Assembly (NCBI RefSeq): GCF_014202975.1
Contig: NZ_JACHHZ010000007.1
Coordinates: 199,913 to 263,912, forward strand
Source: Povalibacter uvarum
GTDB lineage: Bacteria > Pseudomonadota > Gammaproteobacteria > Steroidobacterales > Steroidobacteraceae
Direction: 5' to 3'
Length of the DNA stretch: 64,000 nucleotides
How positions within the stretch are numbered: position 1 is the stretch's first letter; every line of letters starts with the position of its first letter. A program made the translations under genes and the position numbers. Shown here piece after piece: positions 41,463 to 49,734 of this stretch. The notes under the pieces were generated by a model. That model was given only the letters and a program-made list of their open reading frames with translations. It had not been told where the DNA came from and searched no databases.

Positions 41463-42272
41463 ATGAAGCTCTCCGACTATCTCTCGCGCATCGGCTATAG
41501 CGGTTCTCCGCAGCCCGATCTGCCGACGCTGCGTGCGCTTCATGTCGCGCATGCCCAGGCTGTTCCGTTCGAGAATCTCGATGTCCAGTTGCGGCGTCCC
41601 GTCTCCATGGATCCGTCGGCAATCTACGAAAAGCTCGTGACGCGCCGGCGCGGCGGCTGGTGCTATGAGCAGAACGGTCTGATGGGATGGGCACTGCGTG
41701 AAATTGGCTTCGACGTGTCACGCCTCTGCGCGGGCGTGATGCGGGAAGCGGCGGGAGACGGTCAGCTCGGCAATCATCTGTGCCTGCGCGTGAATCTCGA
41801 TCGGCCCTATCTGGTCGATGTCGGTTTCGGCGGCAGTCTGCTGGAGCCGTTGCCGCTCGCTATCGACGGACGCGTCGATGCTCCCTATCGAATCGAGCTC
41901 AGTCGGATCGACGGCGGCTACTGGCGGTTCACGGAGCAAGCGCACAGCGATCCGTTCAGCTTCGATTTCAAGGACGCGTCCGCCGATGAAGCGCTGCTCG
42001 CCGCCAAGTGCGAATGGCTGCAGGTCCATGCGGAATCGCCGTTCGTCAGGAATCTCGTCGTACAGCGTCGTCGCGGCGATACGCATGTGACTGTGCGTGG
42101 GCGCGTACTGACGACCATGAATGCAGTGGGGACGGACAAAAGGCTGCTGGCGAGCGCCGATGAGCTCGTCGACGCGCTGCGCGAGAACTTCCAGCTGGAA
42201 GTCCCCGATGTACGGTCTTTGTGGCCCGCGATCTGCGAACGTCACGAAGCACTGTTCGGAGAGCGTGCCTGA
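41463..42272 (+). CDS. Arylamine N-acetyltransferase (NAT)
   Basis: 269 residues. The catalytic triad is Cys67 (RRGGWCYEQN), His105 (GNHLCLRV) and Asp119 (YLVDVGFGG); PFENLD at 35-40 is another family hallmark. NATs transfer acetyl from acetyl-CoA to arylamines and hydrazines; some bacterial ones act in amide formation of polyketides or steroid breakdown. Alone here, upstream of an exported small protein. Confidence 0.95.
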   Translation: MKLSDYLSRIGYSGSPQPDLPTLRALHVAHAQAVPFENLDVQLRRPVSMDPSAIYEKLVTRRRGGWCYEQNGLMGWALREIGFDVSRLCAGVMREAAGDGQLGNHLCLRVNLDRPYLVDVGFGGSLLEPLPLAIDGRVDAPYRIELSRIDGGYWRFTEQAHSDPFSFDFKDASADEALLAAKCEWLQVHAESPFVRNLVVQRRRGDTHVTVRGRVLTTMNAVGTDKRLLASADELVDALRENFQLEVPDVRSLWPAICERHEALFGERA

Positions 42273-42432
42273 GATCGCCAGTCATGGCGTTCCTGTACTG
42301 AAGTTCATCCGTGAGCCGGTTGTGGCCGGCACCCCGTCCTTTCTCATGCCCGGGCGCAACTGCTTCGGGTGCACGAGAGGAGCGGTGTCGATCACCGCGT
42401 CGTGCGACGTCCCTTCAATTCAGGAGATGACC

Positions 42433-42783
42433 ATGCACGCAAGGAAATCGATTGTTGCCACTGCGGTCCTGGCCTCGACACTCGCGGCTCTCTGGGCCGG
42501 TGGTGCCGCCGCGGGACAATGTACGATCTGCCTGCCCGATCCGCTGACCGGGAAAATCCATTGCTTCGAGAACATGTGCGCTCACATCAAGACGTGGCTG
42601 CACTTCCCACCCGATGCGCAGGTCAAGACGCCCATCGACATCACTTCCATCGCGCGTGAACTGCAGACCGTAGTCGCTGATCCCGTGCCGCTGCCGTGGG
42701 TTCTGGTCAACCCGACGACCAAGCGCCAGTTCATCGTCGACCTGCAGAAGGGGACAATGACCGAGATCGTGGCGGCCAAGTAG
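42433..42783 (+). CDS. Small exported protein with Cys motif (116 aa)
   Basis: CAGGAG lies ahead of ATG 42433; ATG 42427 is an alternative. A signal peptide ends near GGAAA-GQC. The mature part has four Cys in its first 30 residues (QCTICLPDPLTGKIHCFENMC), giving two possible disulfides, then a compact domain (VKTPIDITSIARELQTVVADPVPLPWVLVNPTTKRQFIVDLQKG). Unknown function; converges with the SDR gene across heptanucleotide repeats. Confidence 0.82.
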   Translation: MHARKSIVATAVLASTLAALWAGGAAAGQCTICLPDPLTGKIHCFENMCAHIKTWLHFPPDAQVKTPIDITSIARELQTVVADPVPLPWVLVNPTTKRQFIVDLQKGTMTEIVAAK

Positions 42784-42790
42784 CAGATTG

Positions 42791-42899
42791 GCTGTGAGCG
42801 GTGAGCTGTGAGCGATGAGCCCGAGGGGCGGTGGCCGGCGATCTTGAATACTCTGGCTCGCAGCTCGCAGCTCGCGGCTCGCAGCTCATCCCTCATCGC
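42791..42899. repeat. Heptanucleotide repeat arms in inverted order
   Basis: Left arm 42791-42820 is GCTGTGA-GCGGTGA then GCTGTGA-GCGATGA-GC; right arm 42856-42899 is GCTCGCA repeated with variants (GCTCGCG, GCTCATC, CCTCATC). Read on the other strand the right arm is also GCNNYGA units, so the two arms can pair loosely. A related run (GATGAGC units) is at 52800-52826. Confidence 0.75.
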
Positions 42900-42903
42900 G
42901 CGC

Positions 42904-43698
42904 TCAGTGCCTCTGGCGGATTGCCTTCTCGGCGATGCGATCGATGACGGAGGGTGCGAGCAGCTTCAACCAGCGGCCGAGCTTGCCACGCGTCGACATG
43001 AGCACCAGTCGCTCGCGGCGGTCGATGGCGCGGACGATCCTGGCGGCACAGTCTCTGGCTGTCATGATCTTCGACTGCATCATCGGCGACGTCCCGAGCG
43101 GCTTCCCATCGGCGCCGATGGCGCGCTTGTGAATCTCGCTCACGACGAAATCCGGCGCGATCACGCTCACATCGACGCCGGTGCCGGAAAGCTCGATGCG
43201 CAGGGAATCGAAGAAGCCGATCATCGCGTGCTTGCTGGCCGCGTAACCGGAGCGTTCGGGAACGCCTGTAAGTCCCGCGAGGCTGGCGACCGCGACCAGC
43301 AATCCCTTCGATTGCTTCAGGTGCGGCAGCGCCAGCGCCGTGAGCCTTGCAGGCGCGAGATAGTTCACGTCCATCAGCCGCGACAGGATGGAGAGATCTC
43401 CCAGTGCATCGAAGCGACTCCACATCGTGATGCCCGCGTTGTGGATGAAGACATCGATGCCGCCGAAGACCGCGACGGTCTCGTCGACCAGGCGTTCGCA
43501 ATCCTGTGGATTCGTGACATCCGTCGGAACGACATGCGCTTCTGCCCCAAGAGCGCGGCATTCCTGCGCAAGGGTTTCCAGTCGCGAGCGATCCCGTGCA
43601 GCCAGCGAGAGATGAGTCCCCCGCGCAGCGAGTTCGAGCGCAAGGGCGCGACCGATGCCTTCAGACGCACCGGTCAGAATGATTCTGCTTGCTTTCAT
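42904..43698 (-). CDS. SDR-family oxidoreductase (264 aa)
   Basis: ATG 43698 has AAGGGGAA upstream. Classical SDR: TGASEGIG (residues 9-16), NAG in FIHNAGIT, Ser in VAVASLAGLTG and the YAASK active site. The C-terminal part KIMTARDCAARIVRAIDRRERLVLMSTRGKLGRWLKLLAP is like the dehydrogenase/reductase SDR family member 7/ketosphinganine-reductase-like group. Cytosolic (no signal peptide), unlike the SDR at 7252. Confidence 0.93.
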   Translation of the reverse strand: MKASRIILTGASEGIGRALALELAARGTHLSLAARDRSRLETLAQECRALGAEAHVVPTDVTNPQDCERLVDETVAVFGGIDVFIHNAGITMWSRFDALGDLSILSRLMDVNYLAPARLTALALPHLKQSKGLLVAVASLAGLTGVPERSGYAASKHAMIGFFDSLRIELSGTGVDVSVIAPDFVVSEIHKRAIGADGKPLGTSPMMQSKIMTARDCAARIVRAIDRRERLVLMSTRGKLGRWLKLLAPSVIDRIAEKAIRQRH

Positions 43699-43793
43699 GC
43701 GGGTTCCCCTTGGCCGGCGGCAGCACCGGTGGCGCAAGTTTCCCGCGTTACTGAGGGGCGAGCTAGTGGCGCGGCCATCTTGTCGTGGCTCTT

Positions 43794-43826
43794 GTTGTGG
43801 GTCCGGCTAAAGCCCGGACCCACAAC
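43794..43826. repeat. Family B palindrome, short hairpin copy
   Basis: 13-bp arms GTTGTGGGTCCGG / CCGGACCCACAAC with loop CTAAAGC. It lies between two leftward genes, 13 bases before the stop of the autotransporter-like gene, where it could act as its terminator. Confidence 0.8.
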
Positions 43827-43839
43827 TGGACCAAGCCCT

Positions 43840-45120
43840 CTAGAACTCCCGGCGCAGTCCCAGCGTTGCGCCGTACCGGTCGATGTAGTCGTGCCCGAGG
43901 AGGCCTTCGATGTTCGCGAATGCGCTGAAGCCGTGAGCAAAGACGGCGACGAGACTCAATCGTCCGGCATAGACATCGCGATCCGGTGGCGCATCGAGGA
44001 AGGCGAGCTGCGTCGGGTCGGGGCGCAGGTCCTCCGCGAACCGCGCGGTGATGATGCGCTGGTCGTCCTCGAACTCGTGGATCCAGTCCGCGTTGAACTG
44101 CACCACCCAGACTGCCGTGCTCCGGTTGAAGGCGCGGGTCGCTTGAAAGCCGACAGCCGTGCGCAGCGAATCCTCGGTCTGCGCATCGAATGCCAGTGTC
44201 ATGGGAGTATCGCCGGATTCGGTGAAGGCATCCGTTTCCGTGCGGCGCGAAGTCAGTGCCACTCGGGGTCCCCATGTGAACACGCCAGCGGAAAAGTCCG
44301 CGCCAGAGCGCAGCTCGAGGTTCCATTCAGTACTGTCAGAGTCGGCATCGACGGCCGCCGGCGGCGGATCGTAGACGATGTTCGGCGGGAACATCGGATT
44401 GCCAAACACCTCCTTCCGCACCGTCACGATGCGCTGCACTTCCAGCTTGCGGCGATCGATCGTTGCGTTCGCGTCGATGAATACACTGGGGCGTGGAAAC
44501 CAGGAGCCGTAAAGCACTGCGCCGTTCGCACGAATACGAAAGTCGCCGGTGTCGTTGTCGAAATCACCGGAGCGCTCGTTCAGTCGCAGCCCGAGACCGA
44601 TGAGTCCGGTCGTTCCGAATCGATAGTCGGAGCCGAGCAGCAGGCCGGCGAGATTGGAACGTCGGCCCGTTTCGTAGCGCGTCGCGTGCTGATGCTCGCG
44701 CTGATAGTCCACGGACAAAAACGCGCTCAGCCGTCCCACCTCGACGATGCTCGTTTCATCCGCCGCCGGTTGTTCCTCTCCGCGCGCACGGTCGCGTCTT
44801 CGGCGCAACGTGGCGTCCGAGACTGCGCTGCCTTGTCCCGATGAAGCGCCTGCGCCACCGCCGGATGCAGTAGTGGACCCGCCGCCGCCCGTGGGGGGCA
44901 GGCCCGAACAATACGACTCCAGCCGCGGCCCCGCCTGACCGGGAAGCAGCACGCCGTCTCCTTCGCGTTCGAAATTCATCTCGTCGCACTTGGCGTCAAG
45001 ATAGAAAGCGTACTGTTCATCGAGCGTCTGCGCGGCGACAGGAAGCGTCAGCAGCGTGGAGATGACGATGCAGAACGAAAGCGTCGCGCGGCGACGTCGT
45101 TCAAAGGCATTCATTTTCAT
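43840..45120 (-). CDS. Autotransporter-like outer-membrane beta-barrel protein (426 aa)
   Basis: A signal peptide (FCIVISTLLTLPVAAQ) is followed by a 60-residue region with two Cys and a Gly/Ser/Thr-rich linker (PPTGGGGSTTASGGGAGASSGQG), then a 280-residue barrel. The barrel has alternating strands and ends GLRREF, a C-terminal Phe typical of BAM substrates. No passenger of usual size is present, so it may be a small-passenger autotransporter or a free barrel. ATG 45114 is an alternative start. Confidence 0.87.
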   Translation of the reverse strand: MKMNAFERRRRATLSFCIVISTLLTLPVAAQTLDEQYAFYLDAKCDEMNFEREGDGVLLPGQAGPRLESYCSGLPPTGGGGSTTASGGGAGASSGQGSAVSDATLRRRRDRARGEEQPAADETSIVEVGRLSAFLSVDYQREHQHATRYETGRRSNLAGLLLGSDYRFGTTGLIGLGLRLNERSGDFDNDTGDFRIRANGAVLYGSWFPRPSVFIDANATIDRRKLEVQRIVTVRKEVFGNPMFPPNIVYDPPPAAVDADSDSTEWNLELRSGADFSAGVFTWGPRVALTSRRTETDAFTESGDTPMTLAFDAQTEDSLRTAVGFQATRAFNRSTAVWVVQFNADWIHEFEDDQRIITARFAEDLRPDPTQLAFLDAPPDRDVYAGRLSLVAVFAHGFSAFANIEGLLGHDYIDRYGATLGLRREF

Positions 45121-45268
45121 TCAGTCCCGCGTTATCCATCCCTGGTCGCGATTGCAGACGAAAGCCCGCGGACATGCAACAAACGAGCGCGGATTCTGTG
45201 CCTTCCGTCATCCCCGCGCTCGTCGTCTAAATCGAAAGACCTAGGCCTCGAGCTCGATCCAATGCCTC

Positions 45269-45685
45269 TCAATCCGGCCCGGCGAGCGCAGCCCAGAAGC
45301 TGTCGTAGTTCTTCAGTACACCCGGATCCTCCCTGACGATGCCCACGACCTGACGAGGGATGAGCTTGAGGTGATCGATCATGCCTTCCTCATTCATGCC
45401 GTTGGCCCGTGCAAACTCACGGAAGATCGCGAAGGAGCGTACTTCGTACGCGTCGACGTCGATGTCGGCCCCGTTCGCGAAGGTGGCGACCGTCTCCTCG
45501 TAGTACGCGCGCATGTGCGGCGACTTCTTCCATTCGCTGGCGCCCTGGATGTCGACGGTCGTTGGACTGGACGTGGCCGCCGAAGCGGACTGCTGCGGCT
45601 TCGCATGCGGATGACCGGGCCCGTGCGAGCAGCCCGTGATGATCGCGACAATGAACAAAGGGGCGAGGAGCGTACGGGATGCCAT
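45269..45685 (-). CDS. Lipoprotein of unknown function (138 aa)
   Basis: The lipobox is VAIITGC (Cys about residue 19), followed by a His/Pro/Gly linker (SHGPGHPHAKPQQ). The mature domain is helical (MRAYYEETVATFANGADIDVDAYEVRSFAIFREFARANGMNEEGMIDHLKL, shown in parts). No domain recognised. Divergent from the DUF5658 gene, with a palindrome between them. Confidence 0.82.
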   Translation of the reverse strand: MASRTLLAPLFIVAIITGCSHGPGHPHAKPQQSASAATSSPTTVDIQGASEWKKSPHMRAYYEETVATFANGADIDVDAYEVRSFAIFREFARANGMNEEGMIDHLKLIPRQVVGIVREDPGVLKNYDSFWAALAGPD

Positions 45686-45799
45686 CTTGCTCTCCAGGTT
45701 TCGATTGCGCGGTGTCCGAAAACTACCCTCGTCATGGACTTCGTGTCGATTGTTCCCTGTGTCGCTCACAAATATTGTTTCCGGCATTCCGTTAAGTCG

Positions 45800-45818
45800 C
45801 GCGCAGCTGAGCTGCGCG
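45800..45818. promoter_or_regulatory. 19-bp operator-like palindrome
   Basis: Perfect 9-bp arms (CGCGCAGCT and AGCTGCGCG) around one G. It lies 20 bases before the DUF5658 start and between two divergent genes, a good place for a regulator site; it could also be a hairpin in the leader of the plus-strand mRNA. Confidence 0.5.
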
Positions 45819-45837
45819 TCAAAGCATAGTGCGAGGC

Positions 45838-46296
45838 ATGCAGACGACTCTCGTCGAACGTCGTTCCGGGAACGAGCGCAGACGCCGCACACTGGCGGCT
45901 TACTGGCATGGAGCGCGCAATCCGCGCCGCCGGGCGGGCCGCCGTCTTGCCGATACCCTCTATCCGATCATCGACTGGCATTCGCCCCGCGTCTTTGCGC
46001 TGGTCCTGTCGATCCTGCTCTTGTGCGTATCCGACGGCGTCCTGACCGTCCTGCTGATCTCGAAGGGTGCGGTCGAGGTGAATCCCGTCATGGCAAAGTT
46101 CGTCCCGCACGCGCTGGGATGGTTTGCTGCAGCGAAGCTCACGCTAACGGGCCTGGGCGCAATGGCGCTCGTAGCCTGCAGCCGGATGAGGCTGTTTCGC
46201 GGGGCGATTCGCGGCGAGACACTGCTCGCCGCGATTGCCGTCGGCTATATCGCGCTGGTGGTTTACGAGCTGAGAATGCTCGACCGCCTGCACTGA
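45838..46296 (+). CDS. DUF5658-family membrane protein (152 aa)
   Basis: The first 35 residues are very basic (LVERRSGNERRRRTLAAYWHGARNPRRRAGRRLA in parts), followed by three or four membrane segments. The family feature is SDGVLTVLLISKGAVEVNPVMAKFV, where the Asp/Glu and Asn-Pro are usual for DUF5658. Role unknown; ATG 45838 follows GCGAGG. Confidence 0.88.
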   Translation: MQTTLVERRSGNERRRRTLAAYWHGARNPRRRAGRRLADTLYPIIDWHSPRVFALVLSILLLCVSDGVLTVLLISKGAVEVNPVMAKFVPHALGWFAAAKLTLTGLGAMALVACSRMRLFRGAIRGETLLAAIAVGYIALVVYELRMLDRLH

Positions 46297-46304
46297 CGAG
46301 TGCT

Positions 46305-47171
46305 TTACTGGAAGATGCCTTTCGGCACCTCTCCTCGCAGGAAGGGCTCCACGAAACCGTGCAGCAGATCGAGCTGATCGATGACAGCCGTGTGCGACGT
46401 TGCCGGCATCACTGCCAGTCGTGAAGCGGGCAACGGCTTCCCCATGTCCCCCATGACGCCGCCCCCGAGCAGGCGGAACAGGGCGACGGAATGCTCGAGC
46501 GTCGCGACATCGGCATCGCCGGTGATGATCAGTACGGGCGTCTTGAGCGACTTCACGCCGGCTTCCCACGCCATCGGTTCCTTCTCCAGTGCGATCAGTT
46601 TCGCAACCAGGGCAGGGAAGCCGTTCGGATTCGCGGCGAGTTTCTTGTAGTCCTCGGCGAACGGCATGTCGAGCATCATCTCGACCTTCATCTGCGGAAT
46701 GAACGCCTTGAACTCCGGTTGCCAGCCTTCCGCGTCGTAAGCGACGGAGGCGGCAGCCAGCTTGTTCACCTTCTGCGGATGGCGAATGGCGAGCTGCAGT
46801 CCAGCGGCTGCGCCCATCGAATAGCCGAACACATCAGCCTTCTTGAGCCCCACGGCGTCCATGAAGGCAGCAACATCGTCCGCGAGATTCGGATACGTGA
46901 TCGGCCGATCGATATCCGTCGTGCGGCCGTGGCCCTGGAATTCCAGCGCGTACACGGTGTGGGTCTGGGCAAGCTTCGGAATGATCGCGCCCATCGCCGG
47001 AATGTTCATATAGGCGCCGTGCAGCACGATCAGCGGATCGCCTTTGCCGGAGACCTCGTAGTACATCTCCATCGAGTTGACGCGGACCCGCTGTCCCGCG
47101 GGCTCGGCGTGAACGAGGGCAGGGCCGGCCAGGATCAGAAGGCCGGTTATCAGGGCAGCGCGAGTCGACAT
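46305..47171 (-). CDS. Secreted alpha/beta hydrolase (288 aa)
   Basis: A signal peptide ends near LVHAEP. Catalytic parts: oxyanion His51-Gly in VLHGAYM, nucleophile Ser118 in FGYSMGAAAG, Asp in TGDADV, and His260 in ATSHTAVID. The closest known group is esterase/haloperoxidase-like hydrolases. The frame stays open upstream to 47861, but GGGAGA before ATG 47171 and the signal peptide set the start. Substrate unknown. Confidence 0.93.
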   Translation of the reverse strand: MSTRAALITGLLILAGPALVHAEPAGQRVRVNSMEMYYEVSGKGDPLIVLHGAYMNIPAMGAIIPKLAQTHTVYALEFQGHGRTTDIDRPITYPNLADDVAAFMDAVGLKKADVFGYSMGAAAGLQLAIRHPQKVNKLAAASVAYDAEGWQPEFKAFIPQMKVEMMLDMPFAEDYKKLAANPNGFPALVAKLIALEKEPMAWEAGVKSLKTPVLIITGDADVATLEHSVALFRLLGGGVMGDMGKPLPASRLAVMPATSHTAVIDQLDLLHGFVEPFLRGEVPKGIFQ

Positions 47172-47323
47172 CGATCTCTCCCAGTGTTCAGCAATTGCAG
47201 GATGCTTGCCGAGGACGCACGGGGCAGGGGAAATCCGACGCGCCGGGAAAAAAACATCGGTCCGACGCGCAACGCCGCAACGAGAGGCAATGCTCTCGCC
47301 GCGGCTGTTGCGGAACGACTCGC

Positions 47324-47800
47324 TCAGCCGGCGTAGCTGGAGAAGAACGTCGTCTTCACGCCCGGCAACATGACGAACTGGGGATTCCAGATGAGCTTGA
47401 GCCATCCCTTCGGCTGGAAGGGTCCGTACGGCGGGTCGTGCGTGAAATCGCACTGCAATTCGATGCGCGGCGGCAGGCGTTGATAGAACGCGGTGGTCGC
47501 CGTGAGCGCCGCATTGTCGACGCCTTTGAACACTACGCCGGAGTCCGCCTGCCACTGACCCATTCGCCAGCGCGAGCCGCTCGGCGACACCTTGTCGGGC
47601 GTTGGTCCCCGCAGGATCGTGATCTTGTCGGAGGCAGCACCGCCGCCTGAATAGATGAGGCCCTCGCTGGCGAAGTGCCAGGCATCGATCTTGTAGCTGA
47701 TCCCGCTGGTCTGCAGCGTGGCGTCGCTCTCGACGATCACGTGTCCGAGGATGGGCTTGTTCTCGACCGTGATGCCGACGGCGGAATACGCAACTTTCAT
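47324..47800 (-). CDS. Hypothetical protein (158 aa)
   Basis: AGGGAG precedes ATG 47800. No signal peptide. The sequence is strand-rich ([66 protein letters not shown]), consistent with a beta-sandwich. No family recognised. It is a leftward single-gene unit 152 bases upstream of the hydrolase gene. Confidence 0.75.
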   Translation of the reverse strand: MKVAYSAVGITVENKPILGHVIVESDATLQTSGISYKIDAWHFASEGLIYSGGGAASDKITILRGPTPDKVSPSGSRWRMGQWQADSGVVFKGVDNAALTATTAFYQRLPPRIELQCDFTHDPPYGPFQPKGWLKLIWNPQFVMLPGVKTTFFSSYAG

Positions 47801-48003
47801 GACGCTGCTCCCTGTGACTGCGAGGACTGCCAGTCCCGAATTTACGCGAGCGGCATTGCACTCGGCACTGACCGAAGGGACACGTCGCGAGTCCGCGGAT
47901 TCGTCACCGGAACGTGCCGTTTGTCCCTGCCGCCGCGCAATTCTTCGTGCGCCATGGTCTTTCTGCACCTGTTCTGCACCGGCGAACGACGTGCGGGGGT
48001 TCC

Positions 48004-48333
48004 ATGCGTGCCTTTCAACTCAATGTGAACGATCAAGTCCGGACCGTGACGGTCCATCACACCGACACGCCGCTGCTCTGGGCGCTTCGGGATGGACTGC
48101 GGATGACGGGCACGAAGTACGGGTGCGGCATGGGTATGTGCGGCGCATGCACGGTGCTCCTCGACGGCAATCCCGTCCCGATGGGGTCGGCGAAGCCGGC
48201 GTGCCTCCGACTGCGCCCGCTGTCGCCAATGCAATCTTCGCGGCGACGGGGCAGCGCTTGCGGAAACTGCCGCTGCGGCCGACCGGCTGACGTCGTCATC
48301 ACTGCGTACGCGGGGACCCATCTCAGGCGTTGA
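48004..48333 (+). pseudogene. Deletion remnant of an isoquinoline 1-oxidoreductase-type operon
   Basis: From ATG 48004, about 58 residues match the N terminus of the small [2Fe-2S] subunit (IorA/CoxS type): [14 protein letters not shown] and [18 protein letters not shown], with the first three Cys of the plant-type cluster. Then the match stops. From about 48180 another frame (+3) reads [33 protein letters not shown], which is the C terminus of the large molybdopterin subunit (IorB type), stop at 48288-48290. The four-Cys C-terminal cluster domain of the small subunit and nearly all of the large subunit are missing. So one internal deletion joined the two genes out of frame. The open frame to 48333 is not expected to give a working protein. 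Confidence 0.85.
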
Positions 48334-48412
48334 TTGCGAAAAAGCACTTCGTTGCTGCGACGTTTGCGGTCGCTGGTGCATCCTATGCTGATCACCCGGC
48401 CGAGGATCGAGC

Positions 48413-49681
48413 ATGAGTCGCTATGCCCTGTTCGCGCTGATCGTCACAGGCCTGCCGTTGATCGCAAACGCTGAGCCGCGTCAGGACGTCGAGTCGGTCG
48501 CGGCTCTGATCGAATCGAAGTACTTCGACCCGAGGCGCGCGGAAGAGATCGCGACGGGTTTGCGAAAGTCCGCCGCTGCGGGAGACTTCGATCGATTCGA
48601 CGATCAGCGTGACCTCGCGGTCGAGTTGACCCGGCGGCTGAAGCCGCTCGACGGACATTTCGACGTGCGCTGGAACTCGCGGGAAGCGCCGCGCAGCCAG
48701 ACATCGAGGCCCGGCAGCGCACTGCCGGAGAGCCGCACGAACTACGGCTTCGCGAGGATTGAGCGCCTGCACGGCAATGTCGCGTACATGGAGCTCACCT
48801 ACGCGGCGCACATAGATTTCGCCGATGTCGATTCGCCATCGAAGCGGAGCGCCGACTCGGCGCTGGCGATGAGTCGCGACGCCGATGCCGTGATCATCGA
48901 TCTTCGTCGCAACGGGGGCGGCTCGCCTGCGATGGTCGGCTACCTCGTCAGTGCATTCGTTGACGAGAAGGCCGACGTGTACAACACTTTCCACTCGCGG
49001 CAGGGCACCACGAGCGAACGTCCTGCCCGGACGTATGCGAAACCGATGTTGTCGGTGCCCGTTTACGTCCTCACCAGCGGTCGCACCGGGTCGGCTGCGG
49101 AAGCGATCGCGTTTACGCTGCAGTCGGCGCAGCGTGCCGCGATCGTAGGTGCGAGAAGCGGCGGCGCCGCCAATCCGGGGGCGCAGTTCACGACGCCGCA
49201 GGGCTACACCCTGTTCATATCGACCGGATCGCCGCGCAATCCGGTGAACGGCCGCAACTGGGAAGGCGATGGCGTGAAGCCGGATGTGGAGGTGGCTGCA
49301 GAGCGCGCGCTGGTACGCGCTCACGAGTTGGCGCTGCAAAAGATACTAGGCGGTTCGATAGCCGGTGCAGCACGTACCGATGCGCAGTGGGCGTTGGATG
49401 CTCTCAGCGCCAAGGCGCAACCGAAGGCGCTCGCGTCAGCGGATGAGGTCGCAGGCCAGTTCGGGCCTTACAAGCTCGAAACGATCGCTGGAGTGCTCGT
49501 GGCAAACCGCGCCCGCTGGCCGACGATCACACTGTCCCCGCTCGGAAAGGATCTCTACTACTTTGACCATGACCCATCGCGGCGCGTGAGGATAGAGCGC
49601 GAGAACAGCGCGGTCGTCGCGATCACTGTTCATTCCTCTGATGGGAGCGAACAGCGGTTGCGGCGGAGTGCGGCCGACTGA
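48413..49681 (+). CDS. S41-family (tail-specific-like) exported peptidase
   Basis: 422 residues with a signal peptide ending near IANAEP. The N-terminal part (about 25-105) matches the helical cap of the retinol-binding-protein-like S41 proteins (VAALIESKYFDPRRAEEIATGLR). The core has IIDLRRNGGGSPAMV and the nucleophile in VLTSGRTGSAAEAIAF (Ser227), as in tail-specific proteases; a Lys/Gln partner is less clear. The last 100 residues form a beta-rich extension. Expected to cleave damaged or unstructured periplasmic proteins. Confidence 0.9.
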   Translation: MSRYALFALIVTGLPLIANAEPRQDVESVAALIESKYFDPRRAEEIATGLRKSAAAGDFDRFDDQRDLAVELTRRLKPLDGHFDVRWNSREAPRSQTSRPGSALPESRTNYGFARIERLHGNVAYMELTYAAHIDFADVDSPSKRSADSALAMSRDADAVIIDLRRNGGGSPAMVGYLVSAFVDEKADVYNTFHSRQGTTSERPARTYAKPMLSVPVYVLTSGRTGSAAEAIAFTLQSAQRAAIVGARSGGAANPGAQFTTPQGYTLFISTGSPRNPVNGRNWEGDGVKPDVEVAAERALVRAHELALQKILGGSIAGAARTDAQWALDALSAKAQPKALASADEVAGQFGPYKLETIAGVLVANRARWPTITLSPLGKDLYYFDHDPSRRVRIERENSAVVAITVHSSDGSEQRLRRSAAD

Positions 49682-49696
49682 GCGCATCGAACATAT

Positions 49697-49712
49697 ACAC
49701 ATATATATGTGT
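49697..49712. other. AT-rich perfect palindrome ACACATATATATGTGT
   Basis: 16-bp perfect palindrome in otherwise GC-rich DNA, between converging genes (49681 and 49735). It could be a weak hairpin or simply a low-GC spot; no regulator is implied. Confidence 0.4.
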
Positions 49713-49734
49713 GGCGCCGCCGAGCGGATTTTCC

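Noticed and set aside
42791-42899. CRISPR-like array
   Set aside because: Units are seven bases with no spacers of constant length and no cas genes.
42808-44844. A 678-residue plus-strand frame across the SDR and autotransporter-like genes
   Set aside because: It spans two genes and an intergenic palindrome and has the composition of an antisense GC frame.
46305-47861. One long 518-residue protein joining the alpha/beta hydrolase to sequence upstream
   Set aside because: The upstream part is in a different frame of the 158-aa gene, and a ribosome site plus signal peptide mark the hydrolase start at 47171.
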